From: Prochlorococcus marinus XMU1406
GTDB lineage: Bacteria; Cyanobacteriota; Cyanobacteriia; PCC-6307; Cyanobiaceae
DNA: 64,000 bases
Assembly (NCBI RefSeq): GCF_017696055.1
Contig: NZ_JAAORG010000001.1
Span: forward strand, 744,001 to 808,000
Reading direction: 5' to 3'
Part shown: one piece after another, positions 1-9,072 of the stretch
Layout of the letters: every line of letters starts with the position of its first letter
Position numbering within the stretch: position 1 is the stretch's first letter
Translations under genes and position numbers: made by a program
Notes under the pieces: generated by a model
Databases searched by the model: none
Seen by the model: only the letters and a program-made list of their open reading frames with translations
What the model was told of the DNA's origin: nothing

Positions 1-7
1 TTTTATT

Positions 8-310
8 ATGCATCTTTCACCTCAAGAAAAGGATAAATTATTGATTTTTTCTGCTGCGCTCTTAGCTGAAAGAAGACTTAATCGAGGTCTGAAGCTGAAT
101 TATCCTGAAACAATTGCTTTTTTAAGTTTTCAAGTTCTTGAAGGAGCTAGAGACGGGAAAAGTGTTAGTCAATTAATGTCAGAGGGAACTACCTGGCTTT
201 CAAAATCACAAGTTATGGAGGGCATTCCGGAAATGGTTGATGAAGTTCAAATAGAGGCAGTTTTTCCTGATGGGACTAAATTAGTTACTATTCACAATCC
301 AATTAATTAG
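8..310 (+). CDS. ureA: Urease subunit gamma
   Basis: This is the small structural subunit of the nickel enzyme urease, which hydrolyses urea to ammonia and carbamate in the cytoplasm. The protein is 100 residues, the usual length for a free-standing gamma subunit, and contains the typical LSPQEKDKL opening, the LNYPE segment and the [15 protein letters not shown]-terminal region. The gene is complete, with an ATG eight bases into the window, so its promoter and any ureD/E/F/G accessory genes upstream lie outside. ureB follows two bases after the stop codon, which implies co-translation. Identification rests on direct sequence recognition and on the ureABC order. Confidence 0.97.
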   Translation: MHLSPQEKDKLLIFSAALLAERRLNRGLKLNYPETIAFLSFQVLEGARDGKSVSQLMSEGTTWLSKSQVMEGIPEMVDEVQIEAVFPDGTKLVTIHNPIN

Positions 311-312
311 TT

Positions 313-633
313 ATGAGCAATTTAATTCCTGGCGAAATAATTCCTGAACAAGGTGAAATCGAACTAAATCTTGGCAAGGAAGTTAAAACTGTAACCGTTT
401 CGAATTCTGGTGATAGACCTGTGCAAGTAGGATCTCATTATCATTTTTTTGAAGCAAATAGGGCATTAATTTTTGATCGAGAAATAACACTTGGTATGCG
501 TCTTAACATACCAGCAGGAACAGCAATTAGATTTGAACCAGGAGACACTACAGATGTCAAATTAGTACCATTTACAGGTTTGAGAAATGCATTTGGTTTT
601 AATTCACTAGTTAACGGTTCTTTAGATAGTTAA
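313..633 (+). CDS. ureB: Urease subunit beta
   Basis: The beta subunit is the second small component of the urease (alpha-beta-gamma)3 complex. At 106 residues it has the family length. It begins with [11 protein letters not shown], the typical PGE motif, and carries SDRP-like ([14 protein letters not shown]) and [11 protein letters not shown] motifs that are highly conserved in beta subunits. It lies between ureA (2-base gap) and ureC (4-base gap) on the same strand, so the three form one transcription unit. No unusual feature is seen. Confidence 0.97.
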   Translation: MSNLIPGEIIPEQGEIELNLGKEVKTVTVSNSGDRPVQVGSHYHFFEANRALIFDREITLGMRLNIPAGTAIRFEPGDTTDVKLVPFTGLRNAFGFNSLVNGSLDS

Positions 634-637
634 AATT

Positions 638-2347
638 ATGTCCTATAAAATTGATAGAAAAACTTACGCTCAAACTTACGGACCCACTACTGGGGATAGA
701 GTAAGGCTTGCAGATACCGAATTATTTATAGAAGTAGAGAAAGATTTAACTACTTACGGAGATGAAGTTAAATTTGGAGGTGGTAAGGTTATTCGAGATG
801 GGATGGGACAGTCTCAAGTTACAAGAGGAGATGGAGCTGTAGATACCGTAATAACCAATGCTTTGATTTTAGATTGGTGGGGAATAATTAAGGCGGATGT
901 AGGATTAAAAGACGGGAAGATTTTTCAAATCGGGAAAGCTGGTAATCCTGATATCCAAGATAAAGTTAATATTGTTATTGGAGCCTCAACAGAAGTAATA
1001 GCTGGTGAGGGGCATATTCTTACTGCAGGATCAATAGATACTCATATACACTTTATATGTCCCCAACAAATTGAAACGGCACTCGCTTCAGGAATCACAA
1101 CTATGTTGGGAGGAGGAACTGGACCTGCAACCGGAACAAATGCGACTACCTGCACACCTGGCCGTTTTCATATTTCTCGCATGCTTCAATCTGCAGAAGC
1201 ATTTCCTATGAATTTAGGTTTTTTTGGTAAAGGAAATTCAACGAATGAGAGAAATCTTATTGATCAAGTCGAGGCCGGTGCATGCGGATTAAAGCTTCAT
1301 GAAGATTGGGGAACGACTCCATCAACTATAAATTCTTGTTTAAACGTTGCCGATAACTTTGATGTTCAAGTTTGTATTCACACTGATACTTTAAATGAGG
1401 CAGGCTTTGTTGAAGATACTATCAATGCTATTGCAGGAAGAACAATTCATACTTTTCATACAGAAGGAGCAGGAGGAGGTCATGCCCCAGATATCATTAA
1501 AATTTGTGGAGAAAAAAATGTTCTTCCAAGTAGTACTAATCCAACAAGACCCTATACAAGAAACACACTAGAAGAGCATCTTGATATGCTAATGGTTTGT
1601 CATCATTTAGATTCTAAAATCCCAGAAGATATCGCATTCGCTGAATCAAGGATAAGAAGAGAGACTATTGCTGCAGAGGATATCCTTCATGATATAGGAG
1701 CCTTCTCAATAATCGCTAGTGACTCTCAAGCTATGGGAAGAGTTGGTGAAGTAATAACAAGAACTTTCCAAACTGCCCATAAAATGAAAGTACAAAGAGG
1801 ACCTTTATCACAGGATTCTGATAGGAACGATAATTACAGAGTAAAGAGATATATCTCTAAAGTTACAATTAATCCTGCCATAGCGCATGGAATTAATAAA
1901 TATGTTGGCTCTATTGAAAAAGGAAAAATTGCAGACTTAGTATTGTGGAAACCCTCCTTTTTTGCAGTAAAGCCTGAATTAGTTGTTAAAGGAGGATCTA
2001 TAGTTTGGTCTCAAATGGGTGATGCAAATGCTTCAATACCTACTCCAGGTCCAGTTCATGGTAGACCTATGTTTGCAAATTTTGGTAATTCCTTAATTAA
2101 GAGTTCTTTTACCTTTTTAAGTAAAAATTCAATTGATCAAGATATTCCAAAGAAATTAGGATTACAAAAGAATTGTATTGCCGTAGAAAATACGAGAACT
2201 ATCAATAAATCACACTTAAAACTAAATAGTAAACTACCCAATATTTCTGTTGATCCTCAAACTTATGAAGTTTTTTCCGATGGGGAACTTCTTACTTGTG
2301 AACCACTTGATGTAGTCCCAATGGCTCAGAGGTATTTTTTGCTTTAG
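638..2347 (+). CDS. ureC: Urease subunit alpha (catalytic)
   Basis: The catalytic subunit of urease, 569 residues, is full length. Nickel ligands are recognisable: the HIH pair in DTHIHFICP, the lysine that becomes carbamylated in GLKLHEDWG, and later histidines in the HTDTLNEAG and [12 protein letters not shown] segments. The flap region holds MVCHHLD, with the catalytic histidine. Urea is a nitrogen source for marine picocyanobacteria, and the enzyme feeds ammonium to glutamine synthetase (glnA, at 40677-42098). The stop codon overlaps by four bases the end of the convergent gpgS gene, leaving no room for a separate terminator. Confidence 0.98.
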   Translation: MSYKIDRKTYAQTYGPTTGDRVRLADTELFIEVEKDLTTYGDEVKFGGGKVIRDGMGQSQVTRGDGAVDTVITNALILDWWGIIKADVGLKDGKIFQIGKAGNPDIQDKVNIVIGASTEVIAGEGHILTAGSIDTHIHFICPQQIETALASGITTMLGGGTGPATGTNATTCTPGRFHISRMLQSAEAFPMNLGFFGKGNSTNERNLIDQVEAGACGLKLHEDWGTTPSTINSCLNVADNFDVQVCIHTDTLNEAGFVEDTINAIAGRTIHTFHTEGAGGGHAPDIIKICGEKNVLPSSTNPTRPYTRNTLEEHLDMLMVCHHLDSKIPEDIAFAESRIRRETIAAEDILHDIGAFSIIASDSQAMGRVGEVITRTFQTAHKMKVQRGPLSQDSDRNDNYRVKRYISKVTINPAIAHGINKYVGSIEKGKIADLVLWKPSFFAVKPELVVKGGSIVWSQMGDANASIPTPGPVHGRPMFANFGNSLIKSSFTFLSKNSIDQDIPKKLGLQKNCIAVENTRTINKSHLKLNSKLPNISVDPQTYEVFSDGELLTCEPLDVVPMAQRYFLL

Positions 2348-3570
2348 AAGTTTTTAATTAATTCTTTTTCACTTGTCTTTATGTCTTTTGTCCCAGCAAT
2401 AGCTAAATCTTCTTGCAGTTTGTTCTCACAAGATAAAACTCTTGACCAACTTGGTAACTGTTGTGTTGTAGGACAAGCTAGGTAATCTTTTGTAGCAGGT
2501 CTCAAAAGTTTCGCAAATTTTTGTACTGATAGTTCTTCTTCATGCCTATCGTATGGAAGTTGATTAACTGCTGAATCTAATCCAAATTGTTTTACACGAT
2601 CTTCTCCAACTCTTTTGTAGAGAACTTCTAAAGTTGCCAGTTGAGTGCTAGTTAAGGTTTCGGCTTGATGCTCCATTAGACCTCTTAAAACACTTGAAAG
2701 TATTTCCGTACACATTTTTTGCAATCCTTCTTTAGAAGAATCACCAATATTCTTATGTTTATGATCAAACAAACCTAGGTCAACTTGGGCTATTTTAGAG
2801 GTTCTTACATTTCTATAAACCTCTGATAATAAACCTATCTCTAAGCCCCAGTCACAAGGTATTCTTAAATTCATAGCTAGGTCTTTAGTAAAAGCAAACT
2901 CTCCTGCCAATGGATATCTAAAAGATTGTAGATATTGTAAAAAGGGCCCCTTCCCAACTAATTGCTCAAGACTCGCTAATAAAGGACCCACAAATAATCT
3001 TGTTGCTCTTCCTTGCAATTGATTTGTTTCTAAAGATAACCTACTGTAAAAAGCCTTTACATAAGATATTCCATATGATTCATCTAGAAGTGGAAGGATC
3101 ATTCTTGAAGGATATAAAGGGCTAAAAGTTCTTATATCAGCATCAAAAAGAGCAACAACCTCTGATTTTCTAGTTGCAACTCCTATGCCTTGCCAGACAG
3201 CCCATCCTTTACCTGGAGTCCCTAAAAGTTCTAACCCATTTTTTTCTTGGCTTTTTAACAGCTCTATTACAGAGGGAGAATTAGTCCATTGAACGTGAAC
3301 TGGGAATGGCATTGAGTCAAAAAATGATTTTGCTGCTTTAACTTGCTCAACAGTTTTTGCAGAGAGAGCAATAACTAATTCATTTAAACCTGTAAGGTTT
3401 TTTAAAACTTCTCTGATATCTTTTAAAGCTGGTCTCTCAAACTCTTCATATAAGCAAGGAATTAGAATGCTGGTTGATCTTTTTGTAAGACTTTTGTTTA
3501 ATTCTTTAAGTAAATTTCTTGTGACTCCATATTCATGTATTGTTGTGATTAACCCTTGTTGAAAGTCCAT
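2344..3570 (-). CDS. gpgS: Glucosyl-3-phosphoglycerate synthase
   Basis: A GT81-type glycosyltransferase of 408 residues, the expected size for GpgS. It transfers glucose from NDP-glucose to 3-phosphoglycerate, the first step in making the compatible solute glucosylglycerate. The N-terminal half has the [12 protein letters not shown] segment and the nucleotide-sugar and metal-binding FDADIRTF (DxD-like) motif. The start ATG at 3570 faces a divergent sugar-phosphorylase gene only 50 bases away, and the matching phosphatase gpgP lies in that divergent operon. The gene is convergent with ureC, with a 4-base overlap. Function follows from family membership and context; glucosylglycerate in marine picocyanobacteria is established knowledge. 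Confidence 0.9.
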   Translation of the reverse strand: MDFQQGLITTIHEYGVTRNLLKELNKSLTKRSTSILIPCLYEEFERPALKDIREVLKNLTGLNELVIALSAKTVEQVKAAKSFFDSMPFPVHVQWTNSPSVIELLKSQEKNGLELLGTPGKGWAVWQGIGVATRKSEVVALFDADIRTFSPLYPSRMILPLLDESYGISYVKAFYSRLSLETNQLQGRATRLFVGPLLASLEQLVGKGPFLQYLQSFRYPLAGEFAFTKDLAMNLRIPCDWGLEIGLLSEVYRNVRTSKIAQVDLGLFDHKHKNIGDSSKEGLQKMCTEILSSVLRGLMEHQAETLTSTQLATLEVLYKRVGEDRVKQFGLDSAVNQLPYDRHEEELSVQKFAKLLRPATKDYLACPTTQQLPSWSRVLSCENKLQEDLAIAGTKDIKTSEKELIKNF

Positions 3571-3591
3571 TTTCTAATTGGTGTGCAGAAT

Positions 3592-3603
3592 AGTATTAAT
3601 ACT
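3592..3603. promoter_or_regulatory. Perfect 12-base palindrome between gpgS and the phosphorylase operon
   Basis: The sequence AGTATTAATACT is a perfect inverted repeat near the middle of the 50-base divergent intergenic region (3571-3620). Both promoters must fit in these 50 bases, so a bound protein would be placed to affect both directions. It also contains TATTAAT, which could double as a -10 element. That the site exists is seen directly; operator function is inference. Confidence 0.35.
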
Positions 3604-3620
3604 TCGATGATTTTTTCAAA

Positions 3621-5381
3621 GTGAAGCAAATTGATTCAGAGAAAAAATTAGATAGATTAAAAATTTATAAATTGTTGAAAACAATTTATTCAAATAATAC
3701 TACAGAAGAAATTAATTTTATTTCAAATCAATTATTACAGATTTTAGATGATTTCTCAGAGAAATCTGCTTATGAAGAAATAAAAGATAGAGAAAGGTGG
3801 AATGAATCTCATTCGGTTTTGATAACTTATGCTGATAGTGTTTACAAAAATGGTGAGGCAACATTAACTACTCTTAAGGACTTGTTAAGTAAACATTTTG
3901 GCAGTCTTTCTAAAGTTGTACATATTCTTCCTTTTTTGAAATCAACAAGCGATGGAGGTTTTGCCGTTTCAAGTTATGATTCCCTAGAAGAAAAATTTGG
4001 TGGATGGGATGATCTCAAAAGTATTTCAAAAAATCATGATTTGATGGCTGATTTGGTATTAAACCATGTTTCATCCTCTCACCCATGGGTTCAACAATTT
4101 ATTAAATCTCAAGAACCAGGGATATCAAATGTTTTTTCACCCAAACATAATCTTGACTGGTCAAATGTAGTTAGACCAAGAAGTTCCTCCTTGTTTTCTC
4201 AAATAAATACAAACGATGGCCCTAAACAAGTTTGGACAACTTTTGGTCCAGATCAAATTGATTTGAATTGGCATAATCCAAAAATGACTCTTGAGTTCTT
4301 AAATTTAATTATTACTTATTTATCTAATGGAATTAAATGGTTCAGGCTTGATGCTGTAGGTTTTATTTGGAAGGAATCAGGGACAACATGCTTACATTTG
4401 CCAAAAGCACATTCAATTGTAAAAATTTTAAGAGTTCTTTTAAATAATCTTCTAGAAGATGGAGTTTTAATAACTGAAACTAATGTTCCTCAAAAGGAAA
4501 ATCTATCTTATCTGATTCCTAATGATGAAGCCCATATGGCATATAATTTCCCATTGCCTCCTCTTCTCCTAGAGGCAATTATTTCTTCAAAAGCTGATAT
4601 TCTAAACTCATGGATTTATGATTGGCCAATATTACCTGACAATACTACTCTATTCAATTTTACTGCATCACATGATGGCGTTGGTTTAAGAGCTCTTGAG
4701 GGTTTAATGAATGAGCAGAGAATTAAAGATTTATTAATTAATTGTGAAAAAAGAGGAGGATTAGTAAGTCATAGACGTTTATCAAATGGTAATGATAAAC
4801 CTTATGAATTGAATATTAGTTGGTGGAGTGCAATGGAAGACTCCAGTAGAGATTCTAAAAGATTTCAATATGAGAGATTTATTTTGAGTCAATTATTAGT
4901 AATGGCTCTGAAAGGGGTCCCTGCATTTTATTTACCAGCATTACTAGCTTCAGAAAATGATATCAAAAGTTTTTCTATGACAGGTCAAAGAAGAGATCTA
5001 AACAGAGAAAAGTTTAAAGCAGAAAATCTTTCAGCCGTTTTAAATAATCCTGAATCTAATGCTAATAAAAACTTAAAATATCTTCGTAATGCTATGAATG
5101 TCAGGTCAGAATTAAAACAATTTCACCCTTGTTCAAATATGAAATGTTTGTCTAAAGATAGAAGTGATATTGTTGTAATTAAAAGAGGTAAAGGTCTTAC
5201 GTCTGTTTTTGCAATCCATAATATGACTGAAAATAAAATTAATTATCAATTGAATGATAATGATCTACCAAAAATAATTGATAATGATTTCAATACCCAT
5301 GATTTTTTAACATCCACTAAATACAATTGCAAAAATATTAGTCTTGATCCTTTTCAAGTGGTTTGGCTTAGTGCTTTATAA
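3621..5381 (+). CDS. GH13 sucrose-phosphorylase-like enzyme, probable glucosylglycerate phosphorylase
   Basis: A 586-residue alpha-amylase superfamily (GH13) enzyme starting at GTG. The subfamily hallmarks are present: DLVLNHVSSSHPW near residue 150, GIKWFRLDAVGF with the nucleophile Asp near residue 240, LITETNV with the acid/base Glu near 290, and FTASHDGVG with the transition-state-stabilising Asp near 350. Sucrose phosphorylases and the related glucosylglycerate phosphorylases (GH13_18) share this pattern. The next gene (gpgP) starts two bases downstream and a glycerate kinase follows, so I infer phosphorolysis of glucosylglycerate to glucose-1-phosphate and glycerate rather than sucrose cleavage. 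Annotation pipelines often call this gene sucrose phosphorylase; the substrate is unproven here. Confidence 0.8.
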   Translation: MKQIDSEKKLDRLKIYKLLKTIYSNNTTEEINFISNQLLQILDDFSEKSAYEEIKDRERWNESHSVLITYADSVYKNGEATLTTLKDLLSKHFGSLSKVVHILPFLKSTSDGGFAVSSYDSLEEKFGGWDDLKSISKNHDLMADLVLNHVSSSHPWVQQFIKSQEPGISNVFSPKHNLDWSNVVRPRSSSLFSQINTNDGPKQVWTTFGPDQIDLNWHNPKMTLEFLNLIITYLSNGIKWFRLDAVGFIWKESGTTCLHLPKAHSIVKILRVLLNNLLEDGVLITETNVPQKENLSYLIPNDEAHMAYNFPLPPLLLEAIISSKADILNSWIYDWPILPDNTTLFNFTASHDGVGLRALEGLMNEQRIKDLLINCEKRGGLVSHRRLSNGNDKPYELNISWWSAMEDSSRDSKRFQYERFILSQLLVMALKGVPAFYLPALLASENDIKSFSMTGQRRDLNREKFKAENLSAVLNNPESNANKNLKYLRNAMNVRSELKQFHPCSNMKCLSKDRSDIVVIKRGKGLTSVFAIHNMTENKINYQLNDNDLPKIIDNDFNTHDFLTSTKYNCKNISLDPFQVVWLSAL

Positions 5382-5383
5382 AT

Positions 5384-6181
5384 ATGATAGGAAATTCTTC
5401 TATTTGGGTAGTAAGTGATGTAGATGGTACTTTAATGGATCACTCATATGATTTATCACCTGCTAAAGAAACTATAAAAAAACTACAAAAATTATCTATA
5501 CCCGTAATTCTTTGTACAAGCAAAACCGCTTCTGAAGTAAAAGTTATTAGAAAGGAACTTAACTTGACGGATCCTTATATTGTTGAGAATGGTGCGGCAA
5601 TATATGGTGAATCTCTTAAAAGAGTAAATGGAGAAATTATTCTTGGAATAAAATACGAATCTCTAGAAGAAATCTTAAATTTTATTTCTATAGAAATTGA
5701 TTACAAACTTACGCCTCTTAATAATCTCACTGATCAAGAAGCTACTCAGCTTACAGGTTTAGAAGGCAACTCTTTGAACTTAATGCGAGATAGACACTGG
5801 AGCATGCCTTTTTTAAATCCCCCAGGTTATTTAGAAGAGAAAATTAATATCTGTTGTAGAAAATTTAATGTTGATATTTTTAAGGGAAATAGAATGAGTC
5901 ACTTATTATCTACAAATTCGAATAAAGGTAAAGCAATAAATGCTCTTAAAGAATATTCAAATATACAAAATATTGAAATTATTGGTTTGGGTGATTCTCC
6001 AAATGATTTGCCTCTACTATTAAACTCAGATATTAAAATTGTTATACCTGGAATAGAAGGACCTAACATAAATTTACTAGATCAATTAAAAGATTTGGAA
6101 TTTATTTTAGCTTCTGAACCAAATGGATATGGTTGGAAAAATGAAATCAATAAATTGATAAATAAGCGAGAACTAAGTTAG
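5384..6181 (+). CDS. gpgP: Glucosyl-3-phosphoglycerate phosphatase (MPGP-like HAD hydrolase)
   Basis: A 265-residue HAD-superfamily phosphatase of the mannosyl/glucosyl-3-phosphoglycerate phosphatase family. Motif I is VSDVDGTLMD near the N-terminus with the nucleophilic and acid/base aspartates, motif II is in ILCTSKTASE, and the C-terminal IGLGDSPNDLPLL is the typical metal-binding motif. It removes phosphate from glucosyl-3-phosphoglycerate made by GpgS to give glucosylglycerate. It sits between two genes that look catabolic (phosphorylase, 2-base gap; glycerate kinase, 4-base gap), so synthesis and breakdown enzymes are probably made from the same mRNA. Confidence 0.88.
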   Translation: MIGNSSIWVVSDVDGTLMDHSYDLSPAKETIKKLQKLSIPVILCTSKTASEVKVIRKELNLTDPYIVENGAAIYGESLKRVNGEIILGIKYESLEEILNFISIEIDYKLTPLNNLTDQEATQLTGLEGNSLNLMRDRHWSMPFLNPPGYLEEKINICCRKFNVDIFKGNRMSHLLSTNSNKGKAINALKEYSNIQNIEIIGLGDSPNDLPLLLNSDIKIVIPGIEGPNINLLDQLKDLEFILASEPNGYGWKNEINKLINKRELS

Positions 6182-6185
6182 AAAG

Positions 6186-7130
6186 ATGAAAGATTTAGAT
6201 ATTAAATTTCCTCTTGATAAATTTGAAAGATTAATTATTGATATTGGTTGGGAATCCTTGGATGAATGGTTCAATTTTTGGAATAATCAAAGAAATATTC
6301 TTTCAATCGATCAATATTGGAACAATAAAGTAAATGATGATTGGATTTGGGGTTTAGCTTTACCCATTTTTTCTCAGGCTTATAAATTTAAAAATTATTT
6401 TTCTGATAGAAAAATAATTGGGATCTCAGCGCTACCTGGTACAGGCAAAACAACACTAGGTAAATGGCTCGAAGCTATATCGTTAAAATTAAACTTCAAA
6501 ATTGCGGTTATTTCAATTGACGACTTTTATCTCCCATCAGATGAAATGAAATTAGCAATTAAGAATAACCCTTGGAATGTTTCAAGAGGCTTTCCTGGTA
6601 GTCATTCAGTAAAATTAATGCATGAAAAATTATTAAATTGGAAGATAAATGGAGAATTAAATGTACCGGTTTTCGATAAATCTTTAAGAAATGGCTTAGG
6701 TGATAGATCTCATTGGAGATTAGATAATCCTGATTTATTAATTCTTGAGGGATGGTTTTTGGGAATAAAACCTTACCCTATTGACATAAATGATCCATTT
6801 ATAAATACAATGAATTTGAGTCCTAATGAGTCTTCTTATATATATAACATCCAAAATAACCTAAATGAGTATTTAGATATTTGGACCTTAATCGATAAAA
6901 TTTGGCACTTAAAGCCATTGAAGATTGAATATATGAATAGTTGGAAAAAAGATCAAGAAAAAGAAATGTTTTTACAGAAAGGCAACGCTCTTAAAGATGA
7001 AAAATTATCTAATTTCCTAAGAATGCTTAATGTCTCTATCCCTCATAAAAGTTTTGATTTTATAAATTCTTATGCGCTTTTATTAATTGATCAAGAAAGA
7101 AATTTAATTGAGGCTGGATTAAATTTATAG
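6186..7130 (+). CDS. Probable D-glycerate 3-kinase (P-loop kinase)
   Basis: A 314-residue P-loop kinase. The Walker A motif is GISALPGTGKTTLGKW near residue 80, followed by AVISIDDFYLPSDE and LLILEGWFLGIKP, which are typical of the plant and cyanobacterial glycerate kinase (GLYK) branch of the phosphoribulokinase/uridine-kinase-like group. The enzyme phosphorylates D-glycerate to 3-phosphoglycerate. This serves photorespiratory glycerate, and here probably also glycerate released from glucosylglycerate. It is the last gene of the run starting at 3621. Family placement is strong; the specific role in solute recycling is inferred from context. Confidence 0.85.
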   Translation: MKDLDIKFPLDKFERLIIDIGWESLDEWFNFWNNQRNILSIDQYWNNKVNDDWIWGLALPIFSQAYKFKNYFSDRKIIGISALPGTGKTTLGKWLEAISLKLNFKIAVISIDDFYLPSDEMKLAIKNNPWNVSRGFPGSHSVKLMHEKLLNWKINGELNVPVFDKSLRNGLGDRSHWRLDNPDLLILEGWFLGIKPYPIDINDPFINTMNLSPNESSYIYNIQNNLNEYLDIWTLIDKIWHLKPLKIEYMNSWKKDQEKEMFLQKGNALKDEKLSNFLRMLNVSIPHKSFDFINSYALLLIDQERNLIEAGLNL

Positions 7131-7221
7131 TATTTTCTAAATTTCTTTTTTTTCAGTAATTTTTTATACATTTTTTATAGCTCTAAATGGTGTTTAATTA
7201 ATTTTATTTTGCTGTTAAGGG

Positions 7222-7449
7222 ATGGTTGAGTTTTCTTACAAAAATGAAGGAGCTAGAATGGTCGTTTTGAGATGTATTGGCCCATCAAATTTTTTTTTAG
7301 AGAGAGTTTTATTCCCAACTGACATTCTTACTTTTATGGCCCCAAATGATTCAAGAGTTGAAATCTGGGGAAATGAATTATATGGCCCTAAGTTGGAAGA
7401 GAGAATAAGAATTTCTGCTGATAACGAAGATTCGACTTTAGTTGCCTAG
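7222..7449 (+). CDS. DUF1830 family protein
   Basis: A 75-residue soluble protein of the cyanobacterial DUF1830 family, recognised from the RCIGPSNFFLERVLFPTDIL segment (the family has a conserved FERVVFPG-like stretch) followed by a VEIWGNE region. No function is known. An AAGGG sits directly upstream of the ATG. It stands alone after a 91-base AT-rich gap in which I see no other gene. A role in regulation or photosynthesis has not been established for this family as far as I know. Confidence 0.75.
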   Translation: MVEFSYKNEGARMVVLRCIGPSNFFLERVLFPTDILTFMAPNDSRVEIWGNELYGPKLEERIRISADNEDSTLVA

Positions 7450-7538
7450 TATAGATATTCTCTAATTGTCTTCGAGTCAAAATTTTTTACAAATACCTAT
7501 TTTTTATTGATATTATCAAACTAGTTTTTGTTTTATAA

Positions 7539-7664
7539 ATGTATTATTTTTCATCCTTTGCAATAGGAGGTTTTGTCCCTTCTGCGGCCATCGCTGGAGT
7601 TTTACTTTTAGTTGGTTTAGGAGCCTTCTTTTATCTGGGTATTAAAGGACCTACAGATTATTAA
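7539..7664 (+). CDS. Small single-span membrane protein (41 aa)
   Basis: An ATG-initiated frame of 41 codons encodes MYYFSSFAIGGFVPSA followed by a hydrophobic span (AIAGVLLLVGLGAFFYLGI) and the short polar tail KGPTDY. It resembles small photosystem or cytochrome b6f subunits in size and topology, but I cannot match it to any of PsaI/J/M, PsbI/J/K/M/N/T/X/Y/Z or PetG/L/M/N. It lies between DUF1830 and another tiny membrane ORF on the same strand. The coding call rests on the coherent membrane-protein composition and fit between neighbours. Confidence 0.6.
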   Translation: MYYFSSFAIGGFVPSAAIAGVLLLVGLGAFFYLGIKGPTDY

Positions 7665-7728
7665 CACTAAGTTTAATTAACAAAGGGTTATTTAAATTTT
7701 CATAACCTTACTAAATAATTTTAACTCT

Positions 7729-7863
7729 ATGGATTTAACAACTATTTTATTTATATTAAGCTTACCATTTGTTTTATTAACTGTTTACTTTGGTACAAAA
7801 AATGATTTTTACGAGAGTGAAAACTATAAAGGAGATGGTTGTGCTCATGATGTTAAAAGGTAA
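7729..7863 (+). CDS. Small membrane-anchored protein (44 aa)
   Basis: A 44-codon frame beginning MDLTTILFILSLPFVLLTVY (one N-terminal hydrophobic span) and ending in a charged tail, KNDFYESENYKGDGCAHDVKR. No family recognised. It follows the 41-residue membrane ORF by 64 bases on the same strand; the gap contains an imperfect inverted repeat (7683-7709). It ends eight bases before the convergent exported protein gene. Likely real from its composition, but there is no direct proof of expression. Confidence 0.5.
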   Translation: MDLTTILFILSLPFVLLTVYFGTKNDFYESENYKGDGCAHDVKR

Positions 7864-7871
7864 TTTTAATT

Positions 7872-8144
7872 TTAATCACCTCTAAATATACATGTCCATC
7901 TACTATCAAATTGCCAAACAGGTTTATATATTTCATTTGTAATTTTTTCACCTGCCTTTTGACATGTATCTAAATCTTTCATGGGAATTGAATGTAAAGA
8001 AGGACTCGTTATTCCACTAACCTCTGGCCTTCTTCCTGGCCCTTGTCTATAAGTTCCAATTATTAACCAATAGTTAGCTTTTGCAGAATCAGAAAAGATT
8101 AAGGAAAAAAGAAAAAATAATATTAAAATAAATTTTTTTTTCAT
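7872..8144 (-). CDS. Small exported hypothetical protein
   Basis: A 90-residue protein with a clear N-terminal signal peptide (MKKKFILILFFLFSLIFS, with likely cleavage after DSAKA). The mature part is about 66 residues with two cysteines (DTCQKAG and RWTCIFRG), which could form a disulfide in the periplasm. No family recognised. It is convergent with the preceding small ORF and divergent from uppP (69 bases between starts). Confidence 0.65.
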   Translation of the reverse strand: MKKKFILILFFLFSLIFSDSAKANYWLIIGTYRQGPGRRPEVSGITSPSLHSIPMKDLDTCQKAGEKITNEIYKPVWQFDSRWTCIFRGD

Positions 8145-8213
8145 TTTTCTATATTAGCTTCTAATTATTAAATGTAAATTGCTATTAATTAATGAGGTAA
8201 ATTTAATAATTTT

Positions 8214-9014
8214 TTGGAATATTTAAAATTTATTTTATATGGCTTAATACAAGGTTTTACGGAATTTATTCCTGTAAGTAGTACAGCTCATTTAAAAGTT
8301 ATTTCTCTTTTTTTAGGTATTGATGATCCTGGAGCCTCTTTGTCCGCTACTATTCAACTTGGAAGTGTTATTGCTATAGCTTGGTATTTTAGGAATGATA
8401 TTTTTAATTTTAGAAGTCAGTCTTCAAAAAAAATTTATGAGTATATCTTGCATCAAAGATTATATTGGTCTGTTTTGATTGGGACTATCCCAATTGTTTT
8501 GCTTGGCGGGAGTATAAAATTATTTTTTCCTTATTTTTTTGATAGTGTTCTTCGTTCAAATTTATCAATAGCATTGGTCTCATTCCTAATGGCTTTTTTT
8601 ATGTATTTGGCAGATAGCTCTAAAAGAGGTTCTATTAATATTAAAAACCATAATTATTCAGATAGTTTTTTGATAGGTTTCTTTCAGGCATTTGCCATTT
8701 TTCCTGGTGTTTCAAGATCGGGTATTACTATTTCTAGCGCTCTAATATCAGGATGGGAAAGAGGCGATGCTGCGAAATTTTCTTTTCTACTAGGGATGCC
8801 AGCTATCTCTATTGCTGCGATTGTTGAGTTTATTTCTTCTTTTAATGAATTTTTTTCATTAGGTTTTCTCCCTCTTTTTGTTGGTCTTGTTTCGACATTT
8901 TTGTCCTCTTTATTAGCTATTGATTTTTTAATAAAGTATTTTTCTTCTAATGGATTGAAAATATTTATTATCTATAGAGTTATTTTTGGTGTTGTAATTC
9001 TTCTGAATTTATAA
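8214..9014 (+). CDS. uppP: Undecaprenyl-diphosphatase
   Basis: An integral membrane phosphatase of 266 residues (BacA/UppP family) that recycles undecaprenyl diphosphate to the monophosphate lipid carrier used in peptidoglycan and polysaccharide export. The signature GLIQGFTEFIPVSSTAHL is at the N-terminus, and the second motif is FAIFPGVSRSGITIS near residue 165. Multiple hydrophobic spans follow. The start is TTG at 8214; an in-frame ATG would remove the first motif. The gene stands alone on its strand, followed by an A/T-only hairpin. Confidence 0.93.
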   Translation: MEYLKFILYGLIQGFTEFIPVSSTAHLKVISLFLGIDDPGASLSATIQLGSVIAIAWYFRNDIFNFRSQSSKKIYEYILHQRLYWSVLIGTIPIVLLGGSIKLFFPYFFDSVLRSNLSIALVSFLMAFFMYLADSSKRGSINIKNHNYSDSFLIGFFQAFAIFPGVSRSGITISSALISGWERGDAAKFSFLLGMPAISIAAIVEFISSFNEFFSLGFLPLFVGLVSTFLSSLLAIDFLIKYFSSNGLKIFIIYRVIFGVVILLNL

Positions 9015-9072
9015 TTGATTGTGAAAAAAAATTTTTTACAATTGTGTTATGGTTTAATATAATTTCTTTCCA

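Noticed and set aside
7683-7709. Imperfect inverted repeat AAGGGTTAT / ATAACCTT between two small ORFs
   Set aside because: It has a bulge, a 10-base loop, and no T run on either strand; too weak to call a terminator or operator.
9018-9042. Hairpin ATTGT-A(n)-T(n)-ACAAT after uppP
   Set aside because: The stem is almost all A/T with a bulged base, which arises by chance in such AT-rich DNA; no GC-rich stem or following T run, so not called a terminator.
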